64,000 nt of DNA, taken from positions 744,001 to 808,000 of the forward strand of contig NZ_FNPT01000001.1 in NCBI RefSeq assembly GCF_900107375.1, read 5' to 3'. This document shows, in pieces, positions 35,397-47,399 of the stretch; position 1 is the stretch's first letter, and every line of letters begins with the position of its first letter. Position numbers and translations under genes: made by a program. The DNA comes from Lysobacter sp. yr284. GTDB taxonomy: Bacteria > Pseudomonadota > Gammaproteobacteria > Xanthomonadales > Xanthomonadaceae. The notes beneath the pieces were generated by a model. It made no database searches and was not told the origin of the DNA. It was given only the letters and a program-made list of their open reading frames with translations.

Positions 35397-36992
35397 ATGA
35401 CCCGTTCTGTGTTGCAACGCGGCTTGCCGCTCGCGCTGGCGATCGGCGCCACGCTCGCCGCCGCCTCGGCCCACGCCAAGCTGCCCGACGGCGCGCTCGA
35501 TCCCGCCTTCGGCCGCCGCGGCCTGGTCGTCACCGATTTCCCGGTCAACGACGATTTCGTCCGCGCCGTCGCGATCCAGGCCGACGGCAAGATCCTCACC
35601 ATCGGCGAAGGCGGCGGCGACGAGCCGCTGCACCGCGATTACCTCCATTGCCGGCTGTTGCGCTTCGGCGCCGACGGCAAGCTCGATGCCGGCTTCGGCG
35701 ACGGCGGACAGGTGCGCATCGCGCTGCGCTCCAACGCGCAGCCGTCCGCGTGCCGCGCGCTGGCGGTGCAGGCCGACGGCCGCATCCTCGTCGCCGGCGG
35801 CAACAAGGGCGATGCGCTGCTGCTGCGCTTCCTCGCCGACGGCCGGCCCGACCGCAGCTTCTCGCGCGACGGCGTGCAGACCCTCGACGCCGGCGGCTTC
35901 GACGAGTTCTACGGCCTCGCGCTGCAGGCCGACGGCCGCATCCTCGCCGCCGGCAAGCGTTTCGACGCCGCCAGCGGCCAGGATGCGGTGGTGCTCGCGC
36001 GCTACCGCGGCGACGGCAACGCCGACCGCAGCTTCGGCCGCAACGGCGTGGTGGTGACCGCGCATCCCGAGCAGGCCCAGGGCGCCGGCGCCGGGCACGT
36101 GCTGTTGCAGCCCGACGGCAAGATCGTCGTCGCCGGCGGCGGCGGGCGCTGGAACCTGATCGCACGCTACCTGCGCGACGGCCGCCCCGATCCGGCGTTC
36201 GGCAAGAACGGCAGCACCCTCGACCGCATCACCGGCCTCGACGCCGGCGCGCAGGGGCTGGTGCTGCAGACCGACGGCAAGTTCCTCAGCAGCCATCCCA
36301 TCGTCGCCGGCACCGGCGTGCGCGGCACCCTGCTGCGCCACAACGCCGACGGCAGCCTCGACACCGCGTACCACCGTCCGGACCTGGAGATCGCCGGCCG
36401 GCTGGCGCCGCAGTCCGATGGCCGCGTGCTGGTGGTCGGCAACACCGCCGGCGCCGCGCCCAAGCCCGGCCGCCTGCAGCGGGTGAACCCGGACGGCTCG
36501 GTCGATACCGGCTTCGCGGTCGCGCCGATCGACTTCGGCGGCAACGAGGATTACTTCATCGACCTCGCCGTGCCCAGCGGCGGCCGCATGGTGGTGGCGG
36601 CGTGGCTCAGCGACGAGAACCGCATCGGCCTGGCGCGGGTCGCGGCGACTACTTACTGCCTGGCCGACCCGGTCAATCCGGGCCGCTGGATCGGCTTCAG
36701 CGAAAGCGGCTGGTTCGCCACCATCGACAGCGGCGTCGGCGGCAGCGGCCAGGGCCTGCTGGCGAAGGGCCGGCTGCGCTCGGTGCAGCCGCCGGGCCAG
36801 CCGGCCGGGCGCGCGCTCAGCGCCGGCGGCCCGGCGCCCGCGGCGTACCGGGTCGACGCGTTCGCGGTCACCGGCGACGTGCGCGGCTTCGGCTTCGCCA
36901 ACGTCAGCAAGCGCGGCAGCGCGCCGGCGACGTACGGCCTGGTGGATACGCGCATGAACGATCCGGCCTGCAGGATCCTGCCGGGGCGGTAG
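35397..36992 (+). CDS. Secreted delta-60 repeat protein
   Basis: A 531-residue exported protein: signal peptide MTRSVLQRGLPLALAIGATL through SAHA, then repeated units of the delta-60 (TIGR02608) type. The pattern is a pair of strands with Q-x-D-G-K/R-I-L-x-A/T-G followed by L-x-R-x-x-x-D-G-x-x-D-x-x-F-G-x-x-G (for example ALQADGRILAAGKRFD and YLRDGRPDPAFGKNG). About seven units are present. The last 120 residues form a separate domain with YCLADPVNPGRWIG and two cysteines (start and end) that may pair. The fold is probably a beta-propeller; no catalytic motif is seen. CAGGAG precedes the ATG. Confidence 0.88.
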   Translation: MTRSVLQRGLPLALAIGATLAAASAHAKLPDGALDPAFGRRGLVVTDFPVNDDFVRAVAIQADGKILTIGEGGGDEPLHRDYLHCRLLRFGADGKLDAGFGDGGQVRIALRSNAQPSACRALAVQADGRILVAGGNKGDALLLRFLADGRPDRSFSRDGVQTLDAGGFDEFYGLALQADGRILAAGKRFDAASGQDAVVLARYRGDGNADRSFGRNGVVVTAHPEQAQGAGAGHVLLQPDGKIVVAGGGGRWNLIARYLRDGRPDPAFGKNGSTLDRITGLDAGAQGLVLQTDGKFLSSHPIVAGTGVRGTLLRHNADGSLDTAYHRPDLEIAGRLAPQSDGRVLVVGNTAGAAPKPGRLQRVNPDGSVDTGFAVAPIDFGGNEDYFIDLAVPSGGRMVVAAWLSDENRIGLARVAATTYCLADPVNPGRWIGFSESGWFATIDSGVGGSGQGLLAKGRLRSVQPPGQPAGRALSAGGPAPAAYRVDAFAVTGDVRGFGFANVSKRGSAPATYGLVDTRMNDPACRILPGR

Positions 36993-37077
36993 GCCGCGGC
37001 GCGCGCGGACCGACAACCGCCGCTCCGCGCAAGCGCGTTCGCGCCGCGAGCGAGCCGGCGCACGCCAGGCGGCGCAA

Positions 37078-37108
37078 ACAAAAACGGCCGGACCTTCGGG
37101 TCCGGCCG
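37078..37108 (-). terminator. Terminator of ispH
   Basis: CGGCCGGACC and GGTCCGGCCG form a 10-bp stem around a TTCG-type loop; on the minus strand it is followed by a run of five T and then GTTTG. It lies 31 bp beyond the ispH stop. Confidence 0.85.
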
Positions 37109-37138
37109 CCATCGCGGTCTTCCTGTTCGTACGGCGCG

Positions 37139-38089
37139 TCAGCCGACCAGCTGCAGCCGCAGTTCCTTCGGCAGCGCGAACACCATGCTCTCCTGCTCGC
37201 CGTCGAGCTCGGTCACGCGATCGGCGCCGAGTTCGCTCAGGCGGTCGATCACCCCGCGCACCAGCACTTCCGGCGCCGAAGCGCCGGCGGTGATGCCGAT
37301 GCGGCTGCGGCCCTCGATCCAGCGCGGATCGATCTCGTCCGCGCCGTCGACCAGGTAGGAGGTCACGCCCTCGCGCTCGGCCAACTCGCGCAGGCGGTTG
37401 GAGTTGGAGCTGTTCGGCGAACCGACCACCAGCACCAGGTCGCAGCGCGCGGCCAGTTCGCGCACCGAATCCTGGCGGTTCTGGGTGGCGTAGCAGATGT
37501 CGTCGTTCTTCGGGCCCTGGATCGCCGGGTACTTGGCGCGCAGCGCCTCGATCACGCTGCGGGTGTCGTCGACCGACAGCGTGGTCTGGGTGGTGTAGGC
37601 CAGGTTGTCGGGCTGGTCGACCTGCATCGCGGCGACGTCGTCGGCGTCCTCGACCAGGTAGATGCGGCCCGAACCGGCCTCGCGCTTCCACTGCCCCATC
37701 GTGCCCTCGACTTCGGGATGGCCCTCGTGGCCGATCAGCACCACGTCGCGTCCGGCGCGGCAGTGGCGCGAGACTTCCAGGTGCACCTTGGTCACCAGCG
37801 GGCAGGTCGCGTCGAACACCTTCAGCCCGCGCCGCTCGGCTTCCGCGCGCACCGCCTTGGACACGCCGTGGGCGCTGAAGATCACGGTGGCGCCGTCGGG
37901 CACCTCGTCGAGTTCCTCGACGAACACCGCGCCGCGGTGCTTGAGGTCGTCGACGACGAAACGGTTGTGCACGACTTCGTGGCGCACGTAGATCGGCGCG
38001 CCGAGGGTCTCGATCGCGCGCTTGACGATCTCGATGGCGCGGTCGACGCCGGCGCAGAAGCCGCGGGGGTTGGCGAGCAGGACGTCCAT
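37139..38089 (-). CDS. ispH: 4-hydroxy-3-methylbut-2-enyl diphosphate reductase
   Basis: A 316-residue IspH (LytB), the last enzyme of the MEP isoprenoid pathway, which reduces HMBPP to IPP and DMAPP with a [4Fe-4S] cluster. Three cluster cysteines are seen: in [20 protein letters not shown] (about C12), in [12 protein letters not shown] (about C96) and in [12 protein letters not shown] (about C197). The substrate-binding [12 protein letters not shown] and a [11 protein letters not shown] block are also present. The length and start match the family. It is followed by a terminator and preceded by lspA and ileS on the same strand, a common arrangement. Confidence 0.97.
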   Translation of the reverse strand: MDVLLANPRGFCAGVDRAIEIVKRAIETLGAPIYVRHEVVHNRFVVDDLKHRGAVFVEELDEVPDGATVIFSAHGVSKAVRAEAERRGLKVFDATCPLVTKVHLEVSRHCRAGRDVVLIGHEGHPEVEGTMGQWKREAGSGRIYLVEDADDVAAMQVDQPDNLAYTTQTTLSVDDTRSVIEALRAKYPAIQGPKNDDICYATQNRQDSVRELAARCDLVLVVGSPNSSNSNRLRELAEREGVTSYLVDGADEIDPRWIEGRSRIGITAGASAPEVLVRGVIDRLSELGADRVTELDGEQESMVFALPKELRLQLVG

Positions 38090-38195
38090 GGCGCGATTGT
38101 ACTCCGGTGCCGGCGGGCGGACGGTTAAACGAGAGCGGCGGCGAGCGAAACCGGCGGAACGCGGCGTTGCGGCAGGCCCGCGCCCGGCCTCGCAG

Positions 38196-38717
38196 TCAGG
38201 CCTTGCCCGCGCCCGGCGGGCGGCGTTCGGCCTCGGGCTTGCTGAACAGCCCGAACGCGGCGATCCCGATCGCGCCGCCGACGATGGCCGCGTCGGCGAT
38301 GTTGAACGAGGGCCAGTAGAAGCTGCGCCAGTACCACTGGATGAAGTCGACCACGTGGCCGTGCATGAGCCGGTCGATGACGTTGCCGATCGCCCCGCCG
38401 ATCACCAGCGCGTACGGCAGCGCGGTCTTCCAGTCGCCGCGCGGGGTGCGTGCCAGCCAGCGCGCCAGCAGGCCGCTGATGGCCAGGGCCAGGACCAGGA
38501 AGAAATACTTCTGCCAGCCGCCGGCGTCGCTGAGGAAGCTGAAGGCCGCGCCGGTGTTGTAGCTGCGGTACCAGTTCCAGAAGCCCTCGATCACCACCAC
38601 CGGGGTGTATTCGGGCAGCGAGGCCAGCACCCAGTTCTTGCTCCACTGATCGAGCGCGACGATCGCGATCGAGACGATCAACCAGGGCAGCGCGTTCTTG
38701 GCAGGGGTGCTTGTCAT
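38196..38717 (-). CDS. lspA: Lipoprotein signal peptidase II
   Basis: A 173-residue inner membrane aspartyl protease with four hydrophobic helices that removes signal peptides from prolipoproteins. The catalytic Asp motifs are [20 protein letters not shown] and [14 protein letters not shown]. It would process the several lipoproteins encoded in this window. It lies 76 bp after ileS and 106 bp before ispH. The C-terminus ([14 protein letters not shown]) is a short polar extension. Confidence 0.97.
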   Translation of the reverse strand: MTSTPAKNALPWLIVSIAIVALDQWSKNWVLASLPEYTPVVVIEGFWNWYRSYNTGAAFSFLSDAGGWQKYFFLVLALAISGLLARWLARTPRGDWKTALPYALVIGGAIGNVIDRLMHGHVVDFIQWYWRSFYWPSFNIADAAIVGGAIGIAAFGLFSKPEAERRPPGAGKA

Positions 38718-38793
38718 TGGCTCGGGGTCGGGAAGTCGGGATCGGGGAGTCGGGAAGCGGCGCGCGCGGCGAAGCGCGCGCGCCGCGGTCGCA

Positions 38794-41730
38794 TCAGAAC
38801 CAGCGGCGTTCTTCGCCGGGGCCTTCGACGTTGCTCACGCAGCGTCCGCACAGCTGCGGGTGCCGCGGGTCGGAACCGACGTCGGCGCGGTGGTGCCAGC
38901 AGCGCACGCACTTGGTCTTGCCGGTCTTGGCCGCGAGCACGGCGATGTCCTTGATGCCGTCGTCGGCCACCACCTCGACATCGCCGCTGATGAACAAGAA
39001 GCGCAGTTCGTCGGCCAGCGGCGCCAGCCAGTTCTGGTCGGCCACGCCGCAACGCAGCGAGATCTCCGCCTCCAGCGCCGCGCCGATCTCGCCGGCCGCG
39101 CGCATCGGTTCCAGCGCGCGGGTCACGCTCTCGCGCAGTTCCAGCAGGCGCTTGAAGTCCTCGTCCGACAGCGCCGCGTCGGCCGGCAACGGCGCCAGGC
39201 CGTCGTACCAGGTGGCGAACAGCACGTTGCCTTCGCGCGCGCCGCGGTCGGTGCCGGCTGGCAGGTGGCGCCACATCTCGTCGGCGGTGAACGCCAGGAT
39301 CGGCGCGATCCAGCGCACGAACGCCTCGGCGATGCGGTACATCGCGCTCTGCGCCGAACGGCGGCCGCGCGAGTTCTCGCGCATGGTGTAGAGCCGGTCC
39401 TTGGTCACGTCCAGGTACAGCGAGCCCAGGTCGACGCTGCAGAAGTTCGACAGCACCTGCACGATCTCGGCGAAGTCGTAGCGCTCGTAGGCCGAGGCGA
39501 TGCGGTCCTGCACTTCGCTGGCGCGGTGCACGATCCAGCGGTCGAGCGCGACCATGTCCTCCAGCGCCACGCAATCGCGCGCCGGGTCGAAGCCGCTGAG
39601 GTTGCCGAGCAGGAAGCGCGCGGTGTTGCGGATGCGGCGGTAGACGTCGGCGTTCTGCTTGAGGATCTTGTCCGACACCGACATCTCGGCGCTGAAGTCG
39701 GTCGAGGCGACCCACAGGCGCAACACGTCGGCGCCCATCGCGTCGATGACCTTCTGCGGCACCACCACATTGCCGAGCGACTTGGACTGCTTCTTGCCCT
39801 GCTCGTCGACCGTAAAACCGTGCGTCAGCACCTGCCGGTACGGCGCCACGCCGTCCATCGCCACGCCGGTCAGCAGCGCGCTGTGGAACCAGCCGCGGTG
39901 CTGGTCGGAGCCTTCCAGGTACAGGTCGGCGGGCTTGCGCAGGCCGTCCTGCGGCCGCTGCGCGAGCACGCATTCGTGGCTGGCGCCGGAGTCGAACCAG
40001 ACGTCGAGGATGTCGGTGACCTTCTCGTAGTCGGCCGCCTCATCGCCGAGCAACTGTTCGGCGGTCATCGCGTACCACGCGTCCACGCCCTCGCGCTCCA
40101 CCGCGTCGGCGACCTGGCGCATGATCTCGACCGTGCGCGGATGCGGCTGGCCGCTCTCGCGGTTGAAGAACAACGCGATCGGCACGCCCCAGTAGCGCTG
40201 GCGCGAGATGGTCCAGTCCGGACGGCTCTCGATCATGTTGTAGATGCGCGACTCGCCCCAGCCCGGGATCCAGGTCACGCCCGGGATCGCCTTCAGCGCA
40301 TCGCGGCGCAGCCCGGCCTGTTCCATCGAGATGAACCACTGCGGCGTGGCGCGGAACACCACCGGCGTCTTGTGCCGCCAGCAATGCGGATAGCTGTGCT
40401 TGATCCGGCCGCGCGCGAGCAGCGCGCCCTGCTCGCGCAGGATCTGCAGCAACAAGTCGTCGCTCTTGAAGATGTGCTTGCCGGCGAGCGCGTGCTCGCC
40501 CACCGCCGGGGTCGACGGCAGGTACAGGCCGCGGCCGTCGACCGGATTGATCTGGCCGGCGGTGTAGCGCTGGATCAGGCCGTACTTGAGCGAGACCGCG
40601 TAGTCCTCCTGGCCGTGGCCGGGCGCGGTGTGGACCGCGCCGGTGCCGGCGTCGGTGGTGACGTGCTCGCCCAGCAGCACCGGGATTTCGCGCTCGGCGT
40701 AGAACGGATGGCGCAGGCGCAGGCCCTCGAAGGCCTCGCCGGGGTGCGCGGACCAGTCGCGGGTCTCGACGCTGTGGCCCTGCTTGAGCGCCTCGGGCTG
40801 GGTGATCGCGGCCAGCACCGCGCTGACCAGCTCGCTGGCGATCAGCAGGTACTCCGGGCGCTGGCCCGGCTCCTTGAACAGCGCGTCCTCGCCCGGCTCG
40901 ATCCGCACCAGCGAGTACTCGACGCTCGGGCCCATCGACACCGCCAGGCTCGCCGGCAGCGTCCACGGCGTGGTCGTCCAGATCGGCACCGACAGCGGGC
41001 TGCCGTCGTCCTGGATCCCGAACACGTCGAACACGCGCTTGCGGTCGAGCACCGGATAGCGCACGTAGATCTGGGTCGATTCCTTGTCGTGGTACTCGAT
41101 CTCGGCCTCGGCCAGGGCCGAGCCGCAGTCGAAGCACCAGTGCACCGGCTTGGAGCCGCGCACCAGGTGGCCGCGTTCGACGATCTTGGCCAGCGACCGC
41201 ATGATGTCCGCCTCGTAGCGGAAATCCATGGTCAGGTACGGGTTCTCCCAGTCGCCGATCACGCCCAGGCGCTTGAAGTCGCGGCGCTGCAGATCGACCT
41301 GGGTGGCGGCGTACTCGCGGCACTTGGCGCGGAACTGGGCCGCGTCGAGCTTCTCGCCGACCTTGCCCCAGGTCTTCTCGACCTTGGTCTCGATCGGCAG
41401 GCCGTGGCAGTCCCAGCCCGGGACATACGGCGCATCGAAGCCGGCCAGCAGCCGCGACTTGACCACGATGTCCTTGAGCACCTTGTTGAGCGCGTGGCCG
41501 ATGTGGATCTCGCCGTTGGCGTACGGCGGGCCGTCGTGGAGCACGAAGCTGCGCTCGCGGTCCTTCGCCTTCTCGCGAATTCGCTGATACAGGCCTTCGC
41601 TTTCCCAGCGCGCCAGGGTCTCCGGCTCGCGCTTGGGCAGGTCGCCGCGCATCGGGAATTCGGTCGCCGGCAGCAGCAAGGTGGCCTTGTACGGGTTGCC
41701 GGCGGCGGGTTGGCTCGGGTCGTTGGTCAC
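38794..41730 (-). CDS. ileS: Isoleucyl-tRNA synthetase
   Basis: A 978-residue class I synthetase. HIGH is at 76-79 ([16 protein letters not shown]) and the KMSKS loop reads KKQSKSLGN. The C-terminal zinc site has CVRCWHH and, 17 residues later, CGRCVSNV (CxxC pairs). The editing domain (CP1) holds [16 protein letters not shown]. The length is normal for the bacterial type. It sits in the usual ribF-ileS-lspA-ispH order on the minus strand and starts 46 bp after the ribF stop. Confidence 0.97.
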   Translation of the reverse strand: MTNDPSQPAAGNPYKATLLLPATEFPMRGDLPKREPETLARWESEGLYQRIREKAKDRERSFVLHDGPPYANGEIHIGHALNKVLKDIVVKSRLLAGFDAPYVPGWDCHGLPIETKVEKTWGKVGEKLDAAQFRAKCREYAATQVDLQRRDFKRLGVIGDWENPYLTMDFRYEADIMRSLAKIVERGHLVRGSKPVHWCFDCGSALAEAEIEYHDKESTQIYVRYPVLDRKRVFDVFGIQDDGSPLSVPIWTTTPWTLPASLAVSMGPSVEYSLVRIEPGEDALFKEPGQRPEYLLIASELVSAVLAAITQPEALKQGHSVETRDWSAHPGEAFEGLRLRHPFYAEREIPVLLGEHVTTDAGTGAVHTAPGHGQEDYAVSLKYGLIQRYTAGQINPVDGRGLYLPSTPAVGEHALAGKHIFKSDDLLLQILREQGALLARGRIKHSYPHCWRHKTPVVFRATPQWFISMEQAGLRRDALKAIPGVTWIPGWGESRIYNMIESRPDWTISRQRYWGVPIALFFNRESGQPHPRTVEIMRQVADAVEREGVDAWYAMTAEQLLGDEAADYEKVTDILDVWFDSGASHECVLAQRPQDGLRKPADLYLEGSDQHRGWFHSALLTGVAMDGVAPYRQVLTHGFTVDEQGKKQSKSLGNVVVPQKVIDAMGADVLRLWVASTDFSAEMSVSDKILKQNADVYRRIRNTARFLLGNLSGFDPARDCVALEDMVALDRWIVHRASEVQDRIASAYERYDFAEIVQVLSNFCSVDLGSLYLDVTKDRLYTMRENSRGRRSAQSAMYRIAEAFVRWIAPILAFTADEMWRHLPAGTDRGAREGNVLFATWYDGLAPLPADAALSDEDFKRLLELRESVTRALEPMRAAGEIGAALEAEISLRCGVADQNWLAPLADELRFLFISGDVEVVADDGIKDIAVLAAKTGKTKCVRCWHHRADVGSDPRHPQLCGRCVSNVEGPGEERRWF

Positions 41731-41776
41731 AGCGGGTCTCGGACGGGTCTTCGGCGGATTGGGTGAAGCTGGGGGC

Positions 41777-42811
41777 TTACGCGTTCTTTTCGGCCGCGAT
41801 CGCGGCGGTGTGTTCGGCCGCGCCGGCCAGCGCGCGCAGCGGATCGGGCGGCGACGCGGGATCGAGGCGGCGGCGCTGCGCGTCCAGCGCCAGCGACTCG
41901 CGCGCCTGCGCGGCGTCGCGGTGCATTTGCTCGGTCAGCGTCGCCAGGTCGGGGAACTTGAGTTCGGCGCGCAGGTGGGCGACGAATTCGACCTCGATCC
42001 TGCGACCGTACAGGTCGCCGTCGAAATCGAACAGATGCGCTTCCAGCAGCGGCTCCACCCCGGCCACGGTCGGACGCGTGCCCAGGCTCGACACCGACGG
42101 CCGCGGCCGCTCGCCGATGCCGTGCACCCAGGTGGCGTAGATGCCCGACAGCGCCGGGGTCTTGCCGCCGAAGCGCAGGTTGGCGGTGGGAAAACCGAGG
42201 GTGCGGCCGAGCTGGCGGCCGCGCACCACGTGGCCGCCGATCGCGTAGGGCCGGCCGAGCAGGCGCGCGGCGGCGGCGAAGTCGCCGGCCAGCAGGGTCT
42301 CGCGGATGCGGGTGCTGGACACGCGCTCGCCGTCCAGGTGCACCGGCTCGATCTCGTGCGCGCCGAAGCCGGCGGCTTCGCCCATGCGCCGCAGCAGCGC
42401 GATGTCGCCGCCGCGGGCCTTGCCGAAACGGAACTGCGGGCCGACCCAGACCTCGCGCGCGGCCAGTCGCTCGACCAGCACGCGCTCGACGAATTCCTCG
42501 CCGCTCCAGCGGCTCAGCTCGCCGTTGAAGCGCAGCAGGCCGACCTGGTCGGCGTCCAGCGCCAACAGGCCGGCGGCCTTGGCCCGCGGCAGCAGCAGCC
42601 GCGGCGGCGGCGCGGCCGGGGCGAAGAACTCGCGCGGCAGCGGCTCGAAGCTCAGCGCCACCGCCGGCACGCCCAGCGCGCGCGCGCGCGCCACCGTGTG
42701 GCGCACCAGCGCGCGATGACCCAGGTGCAGGCCATCGAAGGCGCCGATGCAGACCACACTGCCGTGCGGGCATCGCGTCCCGCGGTCGACGTCTCGAAAC
42801 AGCCTGCTCAT
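41777..42811 (-). CDS. ribF: Bifunctional riboflavin kinase/FAD synthetase
   Basis: A 344-residue RibF making FMN and FAD. The N-terminal FMN adenylyltransferase half has [20 protein letters not shown] (HxGH-like) and [14 protein letters not shown]. The C-terminal kinase half has [36 protein letters not shown] and [19 protein letters not shown]. It heads the run leading to ileS, lspA and ispH. The stretch 42812-43066 upstream holds a family B repeat and no riboflavin riboswitch was recognised. Confidence 0.96.
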   Translation of the reverse strand: MSRLFRDVDRGTRCPHGSVVCIGAFDGLHLGHRALVRHTVARARALGVPAVALSFEPLPREFFAPAAPPPRLLLPRAKAAGLLALDADQVGLLRFNGELSRWSGEEFVERVLVERLAAREVWVGPQFRFGKARGGDIALLRRMGEAAGFGAHEIEPVHLDGERVSSTRIRETLLAGDFAAAARLLGRPYAIGGHVVRGRQLGRTLGFPTANLRFGGKTPALSGIYATWVHGIGERPRPSVSSLGTRPTVAGVEPLLEAHLFDFDGDLYGRRIEVEFVAHLRAELKFPDLATLTEQMHRDAAQARESLALDAQRRRLDPASPPDPLRALAGAAEHTAAIAAEKNA

Positions 42812-42956
42812 TCGGATTCTGGCGTGGAGGAACCCGGATCGCCCGGGATACGGCTCGAAGGATGAATCAGGAAGTATAGCCGCCGGGCGCCGCTCTCAAT
42901 GGCACCGGGCACCGCGGTTGGCTGCGGGTCGCCGCACGCGGGCCCTCAGCAATGCG

Positions 42957-43040
42957 CGGGAGGGCCTTCAGGCCCGACGCTTTTGCGCCGGAACCCGGCG
43001 ACCTGCCCCGAAAGCGTCGGGCCCGAAGGCGCTCGCACAA
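42957..43040. repeat. Family B palindromic repeat
   Basis: CCTTCAGGCCCGACGCTTTT and the inverse CGAAAGCGTCGGGCCCGAAG enclose a 23-bp loop. It lies between murJ and ribF on the minus strand, where it could form a strong intercistronic hairpin. Confidence 0.75.
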
Positions 43041-43066
43041 TTCTTGGCCGACGCCAGTGCGCAGCC

Positions 43067-44695
43067 TCAGTGCCCGCGCAGATCCCGCGGCCGGATGCCC
43101 TGCAGCCACAGCAGCGCGCCGTACGCCGCGCCGCCCGCGCCGACCACCACCGCCAGCTTCCACGCCCGCTCCCACCACGGCCAGCCGGTCCAGCCCGGCC
43201 ACAGCCACAGCAGCAACAGCACCACCACGCTCAGGCCGACGCTGGCCACGCCGATCTGGCGCAGGAACCGGCCCCAGCCCGGCTGGCGCCGGTACACCTT
43301 GGCCCGGCGCAGGTACCAGGCCAGTTGCAGCGCGTTGGTCCAGCCGGCGATGGCGATCGCCAGGGCCAGACAGGCGTGCGCGCCGGGCACCTCGCCCAGC
43401 GCCTGGGTCAGGCTCGCCCCGCGCGCCAGAGCGGCGCGGCCGGCGTCGCTGAAGTACACCGCCAACAGCAGCAGGCCGACCGTCGACAGCAGGTTCACCG
43501 CCACCGACACCACCGCCGACTTGACCGGGGTCTTGGTGTCCTGGCGCGAATAGAACGCCGGCGCCAGCACCTTCACCAGCAAGAACGCCGGCACCGCGGT
43601 CGACTGCGCCATCAGGCTCAGCTGGATCATGCGGGTGTCCTGCGGGGTCAGCCGGCCGTACTGGAACAGCGCCGCGATCAGCGCCTCCGCGCACAGCACC
43701 AGCCCCAGGCAGGCCGGCACGCCGATCAGCAGGCACAGGCGGAAACCCCAGTCCAGGGCCTTGGAATAGCCCTCGCTGTCGGTCGCGGCGTGGCGCTTGG
43801 ACAGGTGCGGCAGGATCACCGTGCCGATGGCGACGCCGAACATGCCGAGCGGGAATTCCAGCAGGCGGTCGGTCAGGTACAGCCAGCTGACGCTGCCGAC
43901 GATCAGGAACGAGGCCAGCGCGGTGTTCAGCAGCAGGTTCAGCTGGGCCACCGACGAGCCGAACAGGGTCGGCACCATCAGCTTGAGGATCTTGCGCACG
44001 CCCGAGTGCTTCCAGCCCCAGCGCGGCCGCGGCAGCAGCCCGAGCTTGGCCAGCGCCGGCAACTGGAACGCCAGCTGCAGCACGCCGGCGAAAAACACGC
44101 CCCAGGCCAGCGCCAGCACCGGCTCGGCGCCGAACGGCCGCATCAGCGGCGCGGCCGCGGCGGCGGCGGCGATCATCGAGATGTTCAGCAGCACCGGCGA
44201 CAGCGCCGGCACCGCGAATTTCTCGTAGCTGTTCAACACCCCGCCGACCAGCGAAGCCAGCGAGATGAACAACGCGTACGGGAAGGTGATCTGCAGCATC
44301 TGGGTCGCCAGCCGGTACTGCTCGCTGCCGGGGGCGAAGCCCGGCGCGAACACGCCCATGACCCAGGGCGCGGCCAGCACCACCACCGCGGTCAGCACCA
44401 CCAGCGCCGCCGTCAGGGTGCCGGTGACCCGGTCGATCAGCTCCTTGACCGCGGCGTGGTCGTGGGTTTCCTTGTACTCGGCCAGCACCGGCACGAAGGC
44501 CATCGAGAACGAGCCCTCGGCCGACAGCCGGCGCATGAAGTTCGGAATCCTGAACGCGACGAAGAATGCGTCCATCGCCGGGCTCGCGCCGAACTGCCAG
44601 GCGTAGACTTGGTCGCGGATCAGCCCGGTGATGCGCGAGATGAAGGTCATCGCGCTGAACACCACCGAGGAGCGCAGCAGGCCGCCCTTGCTCAT
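43067..44695 (-). CDS. murJ: Lipid II flippase MurJ
   Basis: A 542-residue integral membrane protein with about 14 helices (MviN/MurJ family of the MOP superfamily). It flips the peptidoglycan precursor lipid II across the inner membrane. Family features are LLRSSVVFSAMTFISRITGL, IRDQVYAWQFGAS, AFFVAFRIPNFMRRLSAEGS, FSMAFVPVLAEYKE and the later VLAPAFYSRQDTKTPVK. The start MSKGGLL at 44695 is preferred over one 20 codons upstream. It is divergent from rpsT, as in many gammaproteobacteria. Confidence 0.96.
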   Translation of the reverse strand: MSKGGLLRSSVVFSAMTFISRITGLIRDQVYAWQFGASPAMDAFFVAFRIPNFMRRLSAEGSFSMAFVPVLAEYKETHDHAAVKELIDRVTGTLTAALVVLTAVVVLAAPWVMGVFAPGFAPGSEQYRLATQMLQITFPYALFISLASLVGGVLNSYEKFAVPALSPVLLNISMIAAAAAAAPLMRPFGAEPVLALAWGVFFAGVLQLAFQLPALAKLGLLPRPRWGWKHSGVRKILKLMVPTLFGSSVAQLNLLLNTALASFLIVGSVSWLYLTDRLLEFPLGMFGVAIGTVILPHLSKRHAATDSEGYSKALDWGFRLCLLIGVPACLGLVLCAEALIAALFQYGRLTPQDTRMIQLSLMAQSTAVPAFLLVKVLAPAFYSRQDTKTPVKSAVVSVAVNLLSTVGLLLLAVYFSDAGRAALARGASLTQALGEVPGAHACLALAIAIAGWTNALQLAWYLRRAKVYRRQPGWGRFLRQIGVASVGLSVVVLLLLWLWPGWTGWPWWERAWKLAVVVGAGGAAYGALLWLQGIRPRDLRGH

Positions 44696-44746
44696 GCCCG
44701 CCCTCCCCGGCGCTGCCCCGTATTGCCACGCCCGAGTCCGGGCGGG

Positions 44747-44775
44747 TTGACGCAAGCCCCTGAATCGCCCATACT
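44747..44775 (+). promoter_or_regulatory. Promoter of rpsT
   Basis: TTGACG and CATACT are separated by 17 bp, giving a leader of about 105 bases before the GTG start of rpsT. Confidence 0.65.
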
Positions 44776-44886
44776 TTTGGGTCTGATTTTCCGCGACTGC
44801 GCAAGACCCGGTTCCGACCGTCGTCCGGCGTCTTGTCTCTCGTCTAGTTTCATCAACGTTTTCAACCTAATTTTCAGGAATTCACC

Positions 44887-45159
44887 GTGGCAAACATCAA
44901 GTCCGCCAAGAAGCGCGCCAAGCAGACTGTCGTGCGCAACGCCCGCAACGCCAGCCAGCGTTCGATGCTGCGTACCGCCGTCAAGAAGGTGCTCAAGGCC
45001 CTCGGCGAGAACGACGCCGCCGGTGCCAAGTCCGCGTTCGCCGTCGCCCAGCCGATCCTCGACCGTTTCAGCGCCCGTGGCCTGATCCACAAGAACAAGG
45101 CCGCTCGCCACAAGAGCCGCCTGTCGGCGCGCATCAAGGCGCTCGCGACCGCCGCTTGA
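44887..45159 (+). CDS. rpsT: 30S ribosomal protein S20
   Basis: A 90-residue S20 rich in Lys, Arg and Ala: [20 protein letters not shown] at the start, then [18 protein letters not shown] and [20 protein letters not shown]. It binds 16S rRNA in the 30S body. The start codon is GTG at 44887, a known feature of rpsT in enterics where it takes part in autoregulation. It is monocistronic, with promoter and terminator, and divergent from murJ. Confidence 0.97.
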   Translation: MANIKSAKKRAKQTVVRNARNASQRSMLRTAVKKVLKALGENDAAGAKSAFAVAQPILDRFSARGLIHKNKAARHKSRLSARIKALATAA

Positions 45160-45190
45160 CCCGCCGCCCATCCGGGCTGCGACAAACACA

Positions 45191-45216
45191 AGCCCGGCCT
45201 CGGCCGGGTTTTTGTT
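45191..45216 (+). terminator. Terminator of rpsT
   Basis: GCCCGGCC and GGCCGGG form a stem with a short loop followed by TTTTTGTTT, 31 bp after the stop. Confidence 0.9.
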
Positions 45217-45433
45217 TGCCTGCAATTTCGTGCCGGCCTGCGCCGCCGCACCCTGCCCGGCCGCGCGCGCGCGCAGCGATGCCGGGACGGGACGAAGTAC
45301 GCGCATGCCGCGCATCTTCGGCGCGGCCGGTGAAGCGGGATTGAAGTCGGCCGCGCCGCTCGCGCGCACGGCGCGGCCGCGGCGCAAGCCGCGCCGCGAC
45401 GGGTTCACATGTTGAGGATGCCGAGCCCGAGGC

Positions 45434-46561
<1,128 letters not shown>

Positions 46562-46642
46562 CTAACTCGGCGTGCCGGCGCATCGGCCCGGACAGCGAAA
46601 GCGGGCGGGGACCCAGCGCCCCATCGCCTGCCCTTGAAACGA

Positions 46643-46664
46643 AAAGCCCCGCCGAAGCGGGGCT
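46643..46664 (-). terminator. Terminator of rpmA
   Basis: GAGCCCCGC and GCGGGGCTTTT form a stem with a TTCG loop on the minus strand, 25 bp beyond the rpmA stop, with the T-run at the stem end. Confidence 0.75.
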
Positions 46665-46688
46665 CCTCGCGGCAACGTCGCGGCGCGA

Positions 46689-46949
46689 TTACTCGGCGAC
46701 GACGACGCTGACGGTGCGGCGGCTCTTCGGGCCCTTGGTCGAGAACTCGACCTTGCCGTCGACCAGCGCGAACAGCGTGTGGTCGCGGCCGAGGCCGACG
46801 TTGGCGCCCGGGTGGAACTGGGTGCCGCGCTGGCGCACGATGATGTTGCCGGCTTCGATGGCCTGGCCGCCGTAGATCTTCACGCCCAGGTACTTCGGGT
46901 TGGAGTCGCGGCCGTTGCGGGTGGAACCTACGCCCTTTTTATGTGCCAT
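46689..46949 (-). CDS. rpmA: 50S ribosomal protein L27
   Basis: An 86-residue L27 with the full conserved N-terminus [40 protein letters not shown] and [20 protein letters not shown]. Its flexible N-terminus reaches the peptidyl transferase centre. It starts 12 bp after the rplU stop. Confidence 0.98.
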   Translation of the reverse strand: MAHKKGVGSTRNGRDSNPKYLGVKIYGGQAIEAGNIIVRQRGTQFHPGANVGLGRDHTLFALVDGKVEFSTKGPKSRRTVSVVVAE

Positions 46950-46961
46950 GGCTGCTGCTCC

Positions 46962-47282
46962 TTACTTGTTGTCGCCACCGGCAATGCCGGTGATCTGGAT
47001 TTCGGTGTAGTGCTGACGGTGGCCCATCTGCTTGCGATGGTGCTTGCGGCGGCGGAACTTGACGATGCGCACCTTGTCGGCGCGGCCGTGGCCGACGACC
47101 GTGGCGGTGACGCTGGCGCCCTTGAGCGCGTCGCCGATCTTGATGCCTTCGCCGTCGCCCAGCATCAGGACGGTATCGAACTTGATTTCGCTGCCGGCTT
47201 CGACGTCCAGCAGCTCGACGCGGAGCGTCTCGCCTTGCATCACGCGGTATTGCTTACCGCCGGTGACCAGAACTGCGTACAT
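46962..47282 (-). CDS. rplU: 50S ribosomal protein L21
   Basis: A 106-residue L21: [40 protein letters not shown], then VKGGH-equivalent [20 protein letters not shown] and [18 protein letters not shown]. It binds 23S rRNA next to L20. It is the first gene of the rplU-rpmA unit with a strong promoter 64 bp upstream; AGAGGAA is the ribosome binding site. Confidence 0.98.
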   Translation of the reverse strand: MYAVLVTGGKQYRVMQGETLRVELLDVEAGSEIKFDTVLMLGDGEGIKIGDALKGASVTATVVGHGRADKVRIVKFRRRKHHRKQMGHRQHYTEIQITGIAGGDNK

Positions 47283-47345
47283 GACCAGATTCCTCTGTAG
47301 TTATTTTGGTCCTGCGCCGCCCAAGGATGGACGGACAGAAGCGGA

Positions 47346-47374
47346 ATTCTAGGCGCTTCAGCGAGTTACGGCAA
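47346..47374 (-). promoter_or_regulatory. Promoter of rplU-rpmA
   Basis: On the minus strand TTGCCG and TAGAAT are spaced by exactly 17 bp, about 64 bp before the rplU start. Confidence 0.7.
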
Positions 47375-47399
47375 CTGCAAGGGTCCGGCGGGCGCGGCC

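Noticed and set aside
33939-37691. Open frame of 1250 codons on the minus strand crossing a tRNA, the delta-60 gene and ispH
   Set aside because: It runs through an established tRNA gene and is antisense or out of frame to real genes; only GC bias keeps it open.
42812-43066. FMN riboswitch upstream of ribF
   Set aside because: The conserved RFN element helices were not found; the stretch is explained by a family B repeat.
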